From positions 1,302,001 through 1,366,000 of the forward strand of contig NZ_CP195100.1 in assembly GCF_051175315.1 (NCBI RefSeq): a stretch of 64,000 bases of DNA, read 5' to 3'. The position numbers and the translations under genes were made by a program. This DNA is from Tundrisphaera sp051175315. GTDB taxonomy: Bacteria; Planctomycetota; Planctomycetia; Isosphaerales; Isosphaeraceae. The notes beneath the pieces are model-generated. The model saw nothing but the letters and a program-made list of their open reading frames with translations. It was not told the DNA's origin and ran no database searches. Every line of letters starts with the position of its first letter. Positions within the stretch are counted from its first letter, which is position 1. Shown one piece after another: positions 17,910 to 26,671 of the stretch.

Positions 17910-18980
17910 TCAGGAGACGGCGGCTTCCAGTTTCTGCTCCACGGCGATCTTTCGCAACTTGATCTGGGCCCGCGCCTCGAGTTGGCGGATCCGTTCCTTG
18001 GTCACGCCCAGCTCGCGGCCGAGCTGTTCCAGGGTCTGTTCGCCGGCGCCGTCCAGGCCGAACCGGCTCACGATGATCCGCCGTTCCCGGTCGTCGAGCC
18101 GCCCGAGCATCCCCTTGACCGCGTCCCGCATCCTCCGCTGGGCGCTCTCGTACTCGTGCTCGTCGGTCCGGTTGTCGGCGGCGGCCTCGAACAGGTCCTC
18201 GTGCCCGGTGACGAAGCGATCGCGGCGATGGTTCTCGATCGGTATCGAGCGGATGAAGTTCTTCATGATCGCCCAGCTGGCGTAGGTGCTGAACTTGTTG
18301 CCCCGGGCGTAGTCGAACTTTTCAACGGCCCGGATCAGCGACATGTTCCCGTCGGACACCAGCTCGAAGAAGTTGTCGGAGCGCCCGACGTGCTTCTTGG
18401 CGATCGAGACCACCAGGCGAAGGTTGGCGCGGATGATCTGATTCTTGACGGCCAGCGCCTCCTCCAGCAGGCGTTCGATCTCGTCCAGGGCGGCGGTCGT
18501 CGCCTTGGCCGGGTCGAGGTTGGCGCGGAGGGTGAGGGCGCGGTGCTTCAGGTAGTTCATCTTGCGGAACAGGTGTGCTTCCTGCTCGCGGCTCAGCAAC
18601 GGGACGTCATAGAGGCTGGCCAGGTAGGGCGGGACGCCCTCGGGCGGGCGGACCCGGCGAGGGGTCTTGCCGTCCGGAGACTCCGGCATCGGGGCCAGGA
18701 TCTCGGCCCGGGCCGACTTGTCCTCGAAGCTGGGATGCTCCATCGCCTCGATCTTCTGATCCAGAAGGCGGCGGGCACGCACCTCGTTGATGATCCGCAG
18801 GACCGACGCCTTGGACCGGCCCATCTGGGCGGCCAGCGCCTCGATCGACGTCCCCTGAATGTGCTGACGGTGCAGCTTGGCCTTGGCGGCATCGTCGATC
18901 AGGATGCCCCGGGTCGGGCTGGCGGCCTTGGCGGTGGCCGCCCGTTCGCTGGGGTTCACGGCGGTATCGCGAGCGTCCAT
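17910..18980 (-). CDS. RNA polymerase sigma factor, sigma-70 family (group 2-like)
   Basis: A 356-residue sigma factor. A helix-turn-helix-like N-terminal segment (IEALAAQMGRSKASVLRII, about residues 45-65) precedes a charged linker. Region 2 then contains SREQEAHLFRKMN, RANLRLVVSIAKKHV, FFELVSDGNMSLIRAVEKFDY and KFSTYASWAIMKNF. Region 3 is short and region 4 ends with ERRIIVSRFGL and VTKERIRQLEARAQIKLRK. This is the architecture of RpoD/RpoS-like factors without the long region 1.1. The start at 18980 has a strong AGAGGAG site seven bases upstream; an ATG 20 codons earlier does not. A TetR gene lies upstream and a SpoIIE phosphatase downstream in the same direction. Confidence 0.92.
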   Translation of the reverse strand: MDARDTAVNPSERAATAKAASPTRGILIDDAAKAKLHRQHIQGTSIEALAAQMGRSKASVLRIINEVRARRLLDQKIEAMEHPSFEDKSARAEILAPMPESPDGKTPRRVRPPEGVPPYLASLYDVPLLSREQEAHLFRKMNYLKHRALTLRANLDPAKATTAALDEIERLLEEALAVKNQIIRANLRLVVSIAKKHVGRSDNFFELVSDGNMSLIRAVEKFDYARGNKFSTYASWAIMKNFIRSIPIENHRRDRFVTGHEDLFEAAADNRTDEHEYESAQRRMRDAVKGMLGRLDDRERRIIVSRFGLDGAGEQTLEQLGRELGVTKERIRQLEARAQIKLRKIAVEQKLEAAVS

Positions 18981-19070
18981 GGTAGGCTCCTCTCGCCGGG
19001 GCACCTTCGTGCGGCCAGCGTCCCGATTCGAATGGATCATTCAACCCGCAGAGATCGACTCGGCCCTACG

Positions 19071-19661
19071 TCAGGCCAGCGGTCGTCCGATGGACCCGAA
19101 CACGACATGCAAGAAGGTTTCCAGGGGCGCCGAGCTACGCATCGTCTTGGCGCGGAGCATGGCACCTTGCCAGCTGTTGAGCCAGAACTCGGCCAGATCC
19201 CGAACATCCACCGAGGCCTCGACCTCGCCGAGTTCCCTGGCCTGGGCCAGGCACACCGCGAGTCGATCCACCCATCCCTCGAAAATCCTCTCCAAACGCT
19301 CCCGGAATGCCTCGCTGTGGTCGGCCATCTCCTGACTCAAGTTCCCGACCAGGCAACCTTCTCGGCACTCGCGGGCCTCCAGGCAGTCGCGGAGCGACTC
19401 GAAGTACCGACGGAGGCGATTCAAAGGAGAATGGGATTCGTCACCCAGGATCCGGTCCAGCTCTTTCCCTTTCCTCTCATCGAACCGATTCAAGACCTCG
19501 AGCGCGAATTCCTCCTTGCTGCCGAAGTAGTAGTAGAACGACCCCTTGGGGATGCCCGTGGTTCGGAGGATCCCCTCCAGACCGGCGCCGTTGAATCCCT
19601 TCTCCAGGAAGGTCTTCCGGCCGGCTTCGAGCAGAATATCCCGGGCCGTTTCCTTGCTCAC
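19071..19661 (-). CDS. TetR/AcrR family regulator, NemR-like
   Basis: A 196-residue DNA-binding repressor. The helix-turn-helix is at residues about 25-47 (GLEGILRTTGIPKGSFYYYFGSK). The ligand domain carries a cysteine-rich stretch with C92, C98 and C102 around ARECREGCLVGNLSQE, as in the NemR branch that senses electrophiles or bleach. Pocket chemistry is inferred by similarity only. No oxidoreductase target is adjacent; the next genes are a sigma factor (downstream, 90 bases) and a secreted protein. Its own upstream region carries a TAGACCGATCG half-site at 19736 and an 18-bp palindrome at 19762, which suggests autoregulation. Confidence 0.88.
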   Translation of the reverse strand: MSKETARDILLEAGRKTFLEKGFNGAGLEGILRTTGIPKGSFYYYFGSKEEFALEVLNRFDERKGKELDRILGDESHSPLNRLRRYFESLRDCLEARECREGCLVGNLSQEMADHSEAFRERLERIFEGWVDRLAVCLAQARELGEVEASVDVRDLAEFWLNSWQGAMLRAKTMRSSAPLETFLHVVFGSIGRPLA

Positions 19662-19735
19662 GATCGTCTCGCCTTCGGAAGCTCGGCCTGTTGACGGTCA
19701 GGACGGGCGAGTTGCCAACCCCGATCGCCAATTAT

Positions 19736-19750
19736 TAGACCGATCGACTA
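19736..19750. promoter_or_regulatory. TAGACC-type TetR half-site upstream of the TetR gene
   Basis: TAGACCGATCGACTA lies 75-89 bases upstream of the TetR start. The left half agrees with the TAGACC...GGTCTA operator type reported for NemR-like regulators; the right half is one base short and altered. Candidate only. Confidence 0.35.
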
Positions 19751-19761
19751 CTCATTGCAAG

Positions 19762-19779
19762 AAGATTATCGATAATCTT
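19762..19779. promoter_or_regulatory. 18-bp perfect palindrome, candidate operator
   Basis: AAGATTATCGATAATCTT is a perfect palindrome about 100 bases upstream of the TetR gene in an AT-rich pocket of otherwise GC-rich DNA. It could be the TetR operator, or a site for an unrelated regulator. Confidence 0.45.
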
Positions 19780-19949
19780 TACGAACCTCCCGCAACTTTG
19801 TTCGTTCTTGCGAAGTTGGAGCCACGGTGATGATTTTTAGAACAAATTCGTGAAGTGGGATCACCGCGGCCCGATGCGTTCGGTTAGGCATCGGGGACGC
19901 GGTGATCCGGGGCGGTCGAGGTGATTCGGGGTGGGAGGCTCTGCCCCCG

Positions 19950-20462
19950 TTAACGAGGCGGGAATCCCAGGGTCGTGCCGGCGGGCGGGGCGGGCATGGC
20001 CGGAGCGGCCGCCGGGGCCGAAGGGGCGGGCATCGCCATCCGGGCCGGACTGAAGCTTCCCCGGACCAGGGCCCGCTCGGCCGCGGCATTCTGGACCGCG
20101 AGCGGTGATAGGCCCATGCTGAACAGCGGATTGGCGAACCCGACGCCGGACGGCCCATAGCCCGGGGCGCCGGGGATCACGCCGCCGTAGAGCGGGGAGA
20201 CGCCGTAGGGCCCGCCGAGGACGGGATAGCCGGTCGCCACCACACCGGAGCCGAATCCCCAGGGGACGCCATAACCGTAGGCCGGATAGACATATCCATA
20301 TCCATATCCAGGGACGCCATATCCGTAGCCATATCCGCCGTAGGCAAAGCCCCCACCGAACGGATACTGCGCCTGGGCCGATGGGGCGAGGCCCAGGCCG
20401 AGGCAAAGTGCGATTCCGAATCGCAGGAGGCGGCTCGGAAACAAGGAGATGACCAGTCGCAT
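19950..20462 (-). CDS. Secreted glycine/tyrosine-rich protein
   Basis: A 170-residue protein with a signal peptide (residues 1-31, ending PSAQAQ) and a mature N-terminal half dominated by GYGYGV/PGYGYGY-type repeats (about 40-75). A Pro/Ala-rich C-terminal third with the string APSAPAAAPAMPAPP follows. It is probably exported and disordered or beta-rich, perhaps part of the cell surface or matrix. No catalytic motif is seen. The ATG at 20462 follows a strong GGGAGGAA site. It is transcribed away from the SOUL-like gene. Function unknown; similar low-complexity secreted proteins are common in planctomycetes. Confidence 0.72.
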   Translation of the reverse strand: MRLVISLFPSRLLRFGIALCLGLGLAPSAQAQYPFGGGFAYGGYGYGYGVPGYGYGYVYPAYGYGVPWGFGSGVVATGYPVLGGPYGVSPLYGGVIPGAPGYGPSGVGFANPLFSMGLSPLAVQNAAAERALVRGSFSPARMAMPAPSAPAAAPAMPAPPAGTTLGFPPR

Positions 20463-20625
20463 CGCGTTCCTCCCAGGTGAGGGCGGCCCGGATCAAGCGG
20501 CCGTCCGACGTTCGCTCGGAAGCTCCGAAACTTGATTCTAGATTTCAAACGTGCCGCGGTCTCGCCCGGACCGCGAAAGCGGCCATAATCAAAGGATCCG
20601 CCCAACCCCAACGCCCGAGAGCACC

Positions 20626-21273
20626 ATGAGCATCGCCCGCCCACGCCTGGCCTTGATTCATCCGATCCTTGCGGCCTGCCCTTTCTTCTTCATTACGACG
20701 GCTGCCAGGGCCTGGGACGAAACGAAATCGACATCGCCCGCCAATTTCGTCGCCGAGGCGCCCTTGCCCAAAGGATTCCCGGCCCCCGGGGCCGTCGGCG
20801 AGGTGGTTGAGAAGCAGTATCCCCCGCTCCGATCCTACTCGGCGACCGGGCCCGGCGCCTTCGGCGACTGCTTCGGCTATCTCTCCCGCCACAAGCATGA
20901 GATGACGGCACCGGTCGTGATGGACGCCGCCTCGACGCAGGACGGGAAGCCCCGCGGGCTGTTCGGATCGCCGATCGCCGTGGACCGGATGCACTTCCTT
21001 CTCGAAACCCCCTCGCTCGATGAGCCCAAGACCGAGGGGTCGGTCACGGTCGCCGACATGCCCGGCCTGCGCGTCCTGAGCATCGCCCACCAGGGCGCGA
21101 TGTCCCCCGAGACGGTCAAGGAGGCCGAGGCGAAGCTCTCCGAGGCAATCGCGGCCCGCCCCGAGTTGGAAGCGGCCGGCCCCATCCGGGTCCTGGGCTA
21201 CAACTCCCCGTTCGTCGCCCGGGCCAAGCAGTACTGGGAGATCCAGAAGCCGATCAAGGACAAGGCCCGCTGA
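20626..21273 (+). CDS. SOUL-type heme-binding-like protein, exported
   Basis: A 215-residue protein with a signal peptide (residues about 1-29, ILAACPFFFITTAARA) and a SOUL-like domain. The diagnostic segment is YLSRHKHEMTAPVVM, equivalent to the MTAPV motif of SOUL/HEBP proteins, followed by MHFLLETPSLDEP. These proteins bind tetrapyrroles in eukaryotes; the bacterial role is unclear. The exported position suggests a periplasmic function. The frame is open 25 codons upstream of 20626, but only from there does a signal peptide begin. Ends 10 bases before a strong hairpin shared with the convergent hybrid kinase gene. Confidence 0.72.
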   Translation: MSIARPRLALIHPILAACPFFFITTAARAWDETKSTSPANFVAEAPLPKGFPAPGAVGEVVEKQYPPLRSYSATGPGAFGDCFGYLSRHKHEMTAPVVMDAASTQDGKPRGLFGSPIAVDRMHFLLETPSLDEPKTEGSVTVADMPGLRVLSIAHQGAMSPETVKEAEAKLSEAIAARPELEAAGPIRVLGYNSPFVARAKQYWEIQKPIKDKAR

Positions 21274-21282
21274 ACCCTCGGC

Positions 21283-21316
21283 GACGTCTCCGAAGGCCCC
21301 CCGCCTTCGGGACGTC
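21283..21316. terminator. Hairpin between convergent genes
   Basis: GACGTC and CCGAAGGC pair with GCCTTCGG and GACGTC around a five-C loop (14 pairs, one bulged T). It sits between the SOUL-like stop (21273) and the hybrid kinase stop (21330). No T-run on either side, so termination is likely but unproven. Confidence 0.5.
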
Positions 21317-21329
21317 CGGCCGCGGCCGA

Positions 21330-23246
21330 TCAGGTAGGCACGGCATCGCGTCGGGCCAGGATTGAGAGCAACGTGTCATAGTCCACCGGCTTCACCAGGT
21401 GATGGTCGAAGCCGGCCTCGCGCGAGCGGCGGATCGCCTGCTCCTCTCCGTAGCCGGTGATGGCGACGATGAACGCCGCCTTGAGCCTCTCGTCGCGGCG
21501 CAGTTGCTCGGCCACCTGATACCCATCCATCCCGGGCAGGCCGATGTCGAGGAGCACCACCTCGGGGCGATAGTCGCGCGCGGCCGTCAGGGCTTCGAGC
21601 CCGTTGTGGACCGAGTGGACCTCGTAACCGGAGATCTGGAGAAGCTCCGACAGGGCGTTGGCCGTATCCATGTTGTCGTCGACGACCAGGACGCTGGAGC
21701 CGGGCCGGGGGGCCTGGCTACTCGGGGGCGGGCTGATGCCGGCCGGCTCGGCGGCGTGGGGCTTGGAGGCCGGCAGCCGGATGGTGAACTCGCTCCCGCA
21801 GTTCCGCCCTTCGCTCGACGCGGTGATCCGGCCGCCGTGCAGTTCGACAAGCTTGTGGACGATGGTCAGCCCGATCCCCAGGCCCCCCTGGGACCGGTCG
21901 AGCGACTGGTCGACCTGCGAGAAGAGATCGAAGATCCTGGGCAACATCTGCGATTCGATCCCGACGCCGTTGTCCCGGACCGAGATCACGAATTCGTGGC
22001 CCGTGAACCGCGCCGAGAGGTCGATCCGGCCTCCCGTCTCCGTGTACTTGGCGGCATTGGTCAGGAGGTTGACGAAGATCTGCTCCAGCCGGGTCGGATC
22101 CCCCATCAGTTCGAGGGGCTCGTCCGGAATCGATAGGTTCAGGGTATGGCGCTGTTCCTCGATCTGGGGCCGTGTGGTCTCGACGGCCCGGGCCAGGATC
22201 GGCCCCAGTTCGACCCATTCGGGGCGGAGCCGGATCTTGCCCCGGGTGATCCGCGAGACATCCAGGAGGTCATCCACCAGCCGGGACAGGTGCTTGACCT
22301 GATGGACGATCACCTCCTTGGTCCAGCTCAGCCGCTCGGGAGAAAGCCCCGGGCGGAGGGCGAGTTGGGAGGAGTTGTGGATCGCCGACAGCGGGTTGCG
22401 CAGCTCGTGGGCCAGCATGGCCAGGAACTCATCCTTGCGGCGATCGGCCTCCTTGAGGGCCTCCTCGGCCTTCTTCCGCTCGGTCATGTCGCGGATGACC
22501 TTGGTGTAACCCTTGAGCTGGCCATGGTTGTCGAGCAGGGGCATGACCAGGCCGCTGCCCCAGAATCGGGTGCCATCCTTGCGGACGTGCCATCGTTCGT
22601 CGTCGCCCCGGGTCGGGCGGCCGGCCCGATTCAACTCGCGGCGAGGGATGTCCGCCTGGATGTCCTCGGCGGTGAAGAGGATGCTGTGGGGTTGGCCGAG
22701 GATCTCCGACTCGCGATAGCCCAGGACGTTGGTGGCCCCCGAGTTCCAGCTGGTCAGCCGGCCCTCGGTGTCCATCGTCATGATGGCATAATCCTTGACG
22801 CTATCCAGGATCAGGCGGTGCATCCGCTCGCGTTCGAGCAGCTCGACCTCGGCACGACGCCGCTCCGCCCGCTCGCTGGCCTCGGTCAAGGCGCGGCGCA
22901 CCGCCGGCCCCAGCCGATCCAGGCGTTGCTTGAGGACGTAGTCGGTCGCCCCGCGCTTGAGCATCTCGATGGCGACTTCCTCGCCGAGGACTCCCGAGAC
23001 GAACAGGAACGGCGTGTCCGGGGTCAGCTTCCGGGCCAGTTCCAGGGCGGAGAGGCCGTCGAAGCTGGGGAGGGAGTGATCGGCGAGGATCACCGAATGG
23101 CGGTGCGTTTCCAACGCGGCGATGAATTCATCCCGCCCGTCGACGCGCGAATATTCGAATTTCAGGTCGTCTTTCCGCAGGCACTTGCAGACCAATTCAG
23201 CGTCCAGGACGCTATCTTCCAGGTGCAGGATGAAAATCCGGGTCAC
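21330..23246 (-). CDS. Hybrid histidine kinase (REC-PAS-HisKA-HATPase-REC)
   Basis: A 638-residue soluble sensor kinase. Order: an N-terminal receiver (residues 1-120; ILADHSLPSFDG supplies the phospho-acceptor Asp), a PAS/PAC domain (about 145-265), HisKA with the phospho-His in MLAHELRNPLSAI, a HATPase domain with the N, G1 (RDNGVGI) and G2 (GGLGIGLTIV) boxes, and a second receiver (about 515-638; VVLLDIGLPGMDG). It starts with GTG at 23246, preceded by GAGGTAA. It is the last gene of the leftward phytochrome array, 54 bases after a response regulator gene. The N-terminal receiver may take phosphate from the upstream phytochromes, making this a relay node. No output domain is present. Confidence 0.9.
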   Translation of the reverse strand: MTRIFILHLEDSVLDAELVCKCLRKDDLKFEYSRVDGRDEFIAALETHRHSVILADHSLPSFDGLSALELARKLTPDTPFLFVSGVLGEEVAIEMLKRGATDYVLKQRLDRLGPAVRRALTEASERAERRRAEVELLERERMHRLILDSVKDYAIMTMDTEGRLTSWNSGATNVLGYRESEILGQPHSILFTAEDIQADIPRRELNRAGRPTRGDDERWHVRKDGTRFWGSGLVMPLLDNHGQLKGYTKVIRDMTERKKAEEALKEADRRKDEFLAMLAHELRNPLSAIHNSSQLALRPGLSPERLSWTKEVIVHQVKHLSRLVDDLLDVSRITRGKIRLRPEWVELGPILARAVETTRPQIEEQRHTLNLSIPDEPLELMGDPTRLEQIFVNLLTNAAKYTETGGRIDLSARFTGHEFVISVRDNGVGIESQMLPRIFDLFSQVDQSLDRSQGGLGIGLTIVHKLVELHGGRITASSEGRNCGSEFTIRLPASKPHAAEPAGISPPPSSQAPRPGSSVLVVDDNMDTANALSELLQISGYEVHSVHNGLEALTAARDYRPEVVLLDIGLPGMDGYQVAEQLRRDERLKAAFIVAITGYGEEQAIRRSREAGFDHHLVKPVDYDTLLSILARRDAVPT

Positions 23247-23300
23247 ATCAATTACCTCGGCGGAAATCCTTCGACGCGCGCATCCCCATCATCATTGATT

Positions 23301-23750
23301 TTATCGTTTCGGGCGGAGGCTGCCCGGCGGGGGCTCGTTGAGCAGGGCCCAGAACATGCCGAGTTCCTGGATCGCCCCGATGAAGTCCTTGAAGGCCACC
23401 GGCTTGACCACGTAGGCGTTGACGCCCAGCTTGTAGCTCTTGAGCAGGTCCTTCTCCTCGCGCGAAGCCGTCAGGACCACCACCGGGATGGCTTGCAAAT
23501 CCGGGTCCTTCTTCAGCTGCTCCAGGACCTGGTGCCCGTCGATCTTGGGGAGCTTGAGGTCGAGCAGGACGACGGCGGGGTTCCCCTTCGGCCGATCGCT
23601 GTACTCTCCCTCGCACCTCAGGTAGTCGAGGGCGTCGGCACCGTCGCGGGTGACGACGACATCGTTGGCCAGTTGGCTGCGCCCGAGGGCGACCAGGGTT
23701 AGCTCGATGTCGTTCGGATTGTCCTCGACCAGCAGGATCGGCTTGAGCAT
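23301..23750 (-). CDS. Single-domain response regulator (Rcp1-like)
   Basis: A 149-residue stand-alone receiver. Acidic pocket LLVEDNPND, phospho-acceptor Asp in VVLLDLKLPKIDG, conserved Thr/Ser in VVVLTAS and Lys in VVKP. The long alpha4-beta5 region and the lack of an output domain match Rcp1-type regulators that pair with phytochrome kinases. The ATG follows the phytochrome stop by two bases, with a GAGGTTAAGC ribosome-binding site inside that gene's end, so the pair is translationally coupled and almost certainly cognate. Confidence 0.92.
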   Translation of the reverse strand: MLKPILLVEDNPNDIELTLVALGRSQLANDVVVTRDGADALDYLRCEGEYSDRPKGNPAVVLLDLKLPKIDGHQVLEQLKKDPDLQAIPVVVLTASREEKDLLKSYKLGVNAYVVKPVAFKDFIGAIQELGMFWALLNEPPPGSLRPKR

Positions 23751-23752
23751 GC

Positions 23753-26029
23753 TTAACCTCGCCCCCTCGTCCCATCCGTGGTTTCAGCGACAGATCTCGG
23801 CAAGGCGAAGAAGAAGGCCGCGCCCCGGTCGGGTTCCCCCTCGGCCCAGGCCCGGCCGCCGTGCCGGCCCATGATCCTGCGGACGTTGGCGAGGCCGATG
23901 CCCGTCCCTTCGAAGTCTTCCTGGCGGTGCAGCCGCTGGAAGACCCCGAACAGCTTGTCCACATACCGCATATCGAATCCGATCCCGTTGTCGCGGACGT
24001 GGAAGATGATCTCGGGCCCGGCGGCCCGGGCGCCGATCTCGACGACCGCTTCGGGGCGGTTGCGAGTGTACTTCACGGCGTTGGAGGCGAGGTTGCCCAG
24101 GGCCAGGCGGATCATCATGAGGTCCCCCTCGATCGTCGGCAAGGGGTCAATCTTCCAGGTGATCGAGCGGCCGCCCGCCTCCATCATCGCCTCGCGGACG
24201 ACCTCATTGGCGAGGATGTTCATGTCGATCGGCACCGGATGGATCGTGGTGCGGCCCATCCGGGAGAACGCCAGGAGGTTGTCGACCAGGGTGCCCGCGT
24301 TCTGGGCCGCGTCGATGATGGTGTTCAGGTAGCGCCTCCCCTCGGCGCTGAGCCGATCCCCCTCCTCCTCGCGGAGCATGTCCGAGTAGCCGACGATGTG
24401 GCGGAACGGGGCGCGGAGGTCGTGGGACACCGAATAGGAGAACGCCTCCAGTTCCTTATTGCTCCGCTCCAACTCGGTGCTGAACTGGGCCCGCTCCTCG
24501 GCGTGGCGGAGGACGATGCCGACGATCGAATGTCGCAGCTCCGATGCCGCCTCGATCTCGGAGTCGAGCCACGGCTTCGATTGGAATCGCACGGTCTCCA
24601 GCCACGACTCGAACGATCGCCTCGGGTGGATCCGTCCGCCTTCCTCGGCCACCATCGCCTTGGAGGGGTCGCCCCCCCAGGCCACGGTCCGGATCACCTC
24701 CGGGCGGAACCAGAGGATGAACCCCCGATGGAGCTTCGAGATCGAGATGGCGATCAGACCGCTGGCCTCGTCCTTGAAATCCGAGGCCCCCAGGACCTCC
24801 CCTTCCAGGGACTCCCTCACGACCAGATCGTCGCGCCCCTCGCGCACCAGCCAGTCGGCGATCCGCTCGACCTCCTCGGGCCCGGGGGTCACCCCGATCA
24901 GGACGGTGCGCCCCTCGTTGAGGACCGCGGCGCCGGTCGCGTCGGTGAGTTTGAGCAGTTCGTCGCCGTGCTTTTCCAGCCCGGCCACGAAGTCTTCCTC
25001 CTCGGTCATCGCGGCCAGGAGCCGGGAATGGATCGCCTTGCGGCCGATCCGAAGCTCGGACTCGATCCGCTGCGTCTTGGCGGCCAACTGGATCGAGAAG
25101 ACCTGGCCGATGAAGTCGCACGCGGCCCGATCGCGGAACGGGACGAACCGGGGCTCCCGATTGTGGCAGGCGATCAACCCCCACAGGGCACCTTCGCGGA
25201 GGATCGAAATCGACACCGAGGACGCCGTCCCCATGTTGATCATGTATTCGATGTGGACCGGCGAGACGGCCCGCAAGGTCGAGAAGCGCAGGTCGATGGG
25301 CTGGCCCTCCCGCCCCTCCGGGACGATCGGGACCGGGGCATGCCCGACGTCGAAGATCGAGCGGACGCGATTGGTCCGATAAAGTTCCCGGGCCGGGGCC
25401 GGGATGTCGCTCGCGGGGAATCGCATATCCAGATAAGAGGGGAGATTCTCGTTGCGATCCTCGGCGATGACAGTCCCATTCCATCCGTCGTCGAATCGGT
25501 AGACCAGCGTGCGATCGAACCCGATGAGCCGCCGGATCTCGGCGGCGACCAGCGAGCACAGGGCCTCGATCGTCGTGGCCTGATCGAGCCGGTTGAGGAT
25601 GTCCCGCGCGAACGGGCCGGCTTCCGCCCACGAATCCGCCCGCGAACCACCGAGTCCCGACGGCTCGAATTCGAGGATGAGGCCGTCGGCACCTCGGTGG
25701 ATGATCGCGTCGAACTCGGCCTCCCGGCCCGCGAAATCCATGGAGAGGGTCCGGAGGAGCTGGGGAGCCTGGTCGATGGCCGGGTGGTCCAGGGATTCGC
25801 GGATCAACCGGCCGAAATCGACGCCGAGCCAGTCGGCGATGCCGGTCCCGATCAGGTCTTCCGCCCGTCGCCCGAGCACCGTGCCGGCATTCCGGCCCGC
25901 GTGGGCGATGCGGAGGTCGGCCTCGTCCAGGATCAGGAGCGTCCCGTGAGGTTGGATCGAGCCGGGGGCGTGAATCGGCTCGCGATCGCAGTTGCTCAGG
26001 TCGACCGCGCCAGGAGGAGTCGTTGTCAT
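23753..26029 (-). CDS. Bacteriophytochrome histidine kinase 1
   Basis: A 758-residue light-sensing kinase with PAS-GAF-PHY-HisKA-HATPase order. Cys14 in NCDREPIHAPGSIQPHG is the bilin-linking cysteine of bacteriophytochromes. The GAF domain has a DIPAPARELY block and the SPVHIEYMINMG segment; GLIACHN carries the chromophore-contacting His. HisKA has the phospho-His in YSVSHDLRAPFRHI, and HATPase boxes lie in RDNGIGFDM and GTGIGLANV. It should bind biliverdin and switch between red and far-red states. It is coupled to the response regulator at 23301. No heme oxygenase gene is in the window, so the chromophore must be made elsewhere. Confidence 0.93.
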   Translation of the reverse strand: MTTTPPGAVDLSNCDREPIHAPGSIQPHGTLLILDEADLRIAHAGRNAGTVLGRRAEDLIGTGIADWLGVDFGRLIRESLDHPAIDQAPQLLRTLSMDFAGREAEFDAIIHRGADGLILEFEPSGLGGSRADSWAEAGPFARDILNRLDQATTIEALCSLVAAEIRRLIGFDRTLVYRFDDGWNGTVIAEDRNENLPSYLDMRFPASDIPAPARELYRTNRVRSIFDVGHAPVPIVPEGREGQPIDLRFSTLRAVSPVHIEYMINMGTASSVSISILREGALWGLIACHNREPRFVPFRDRAACDFIGQVFSIQLAAKTQRIESELRIGRKAIHSRLLAAMTEEEDFVAGLEKHGDELLKLTDATGAAVLNEGRTVLIGVTPGPEEVERIADWLVREGRDDLVVRESLEGEVLGASDFKDEASGLIAISISKLHRGFILWFRPEVIRTVAWGGDPSKAMVAEEGGRIHPRRSFESWLETVRFQSKPWLDSEIEAASELRHSIVGIVLRHAEERAQFSTELERSNKELEAFSYSVSHDLRAPFRHIVGYSDMLREEEGDRLSAEGRRYLNTIIDAAQNAGTLVDNLLAFSRMGRTTIHPVPIDMNILANEVVREAMMEAGGRSITWKIDPLPTIEGDLMMIRLALGNLASNAVKYTRNRPEAVVEIGARAAGPEIIFHVRDNGIGFDMRYVDKLFGVFQRLHRQEDFEGTGIGLANVRRIMGRHGGRAWAEGEPDRGAAFFFALPRSVAETTDGTRGRG

Positions 26030-26201
26030 CGGCCAGCCCTTTTCACGCCAGAAGGTCCTGCCGACGGGCCGATGAGGGGACCTGGCCCGCCCACCGGATT
26101 TCCCCCCCTGTCCGGCGCCGGACGACCGAGGCGTTGCGGATGGAGCGCCCCCCGGGGGATCTATAGCATTCCACGTACCAGTCTCGCCGATTGCCGCCCA
26201 T

Positions 26202-26648
26202 TCAGGCCTGCTTGACGGGGAGGGTCACGGTGTTGAACCAGTACTCATTGAGGAGCCGGATCGAGCGGAGGAAGCGGTCGAAATTCACCGGCTTGATCAG
26301 ATAGCTGTTGGCGCCGTATCGATAGCAGTCGTCGATGTCCCGGGGATTCGACGAGGTGGTGAGGATCACCACCGGCGTGAGCCGGGTCTCTTCGTTCGAC
26401 TTGATCTGTTCGAGGACCTCCCGGCCGTCGGTGCCGGGCATGTTGAGGTCGAGCAGGATCATGGCGGGACGGGGTGCCTTGCCCGGGCCGGCATAGACGC
26501 CCCGCCGGAAGAGATAATCGATGGCCTCCTCGCCATCAGTGCATCGGAAGATCGGGCGAGTCACCTCGCTCTTGCGGAAGGCCCTTTTCGTCGCCTCGAA
26601 ATCCTCGTCGCTATCCTCAACCACGAGAATCACCTGACCGCAAGACAT
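26202..26648 (-). CDS. Single-domain response regulator
   Basis: A 148-residue receiver without an output domain. VVEDSDEDF gives the acidic pocket, MILLDLNMPGTDG the phospho-acceptor Asp, VILTTSS the Thr and YLIKPV the Lys. The start at 26648 (MSCGQVIL) follows GGGAGGT six to seven bases upstream; an upstream ATG nine codons earlier lacks a signal. It lies 23 bases downstream of bacteriophytochrome 2 and is probably its partner. Its C-terminal helix (FLRSIRLLNEYWF) matches that of Rcp1-like regulators. Confidence 0.9.
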   Translation of the reverse strand: MSCGQVILVVEDSDEDFEATKRAFRKSEVTRPIFRCTDGEEAIDYLFRRGVYAGPGKAPRPAMILLDLNMPGTDGREVLEQIKSNEETRLTPVVILTTSSNPRDIDDCYRYGANSYLIKPVNFDRFLRSIRLLNEYWFNTVTLPVKQA

Positions 26649-26671
26649 GCCGGACCTCCCCCCCTCTTCGA

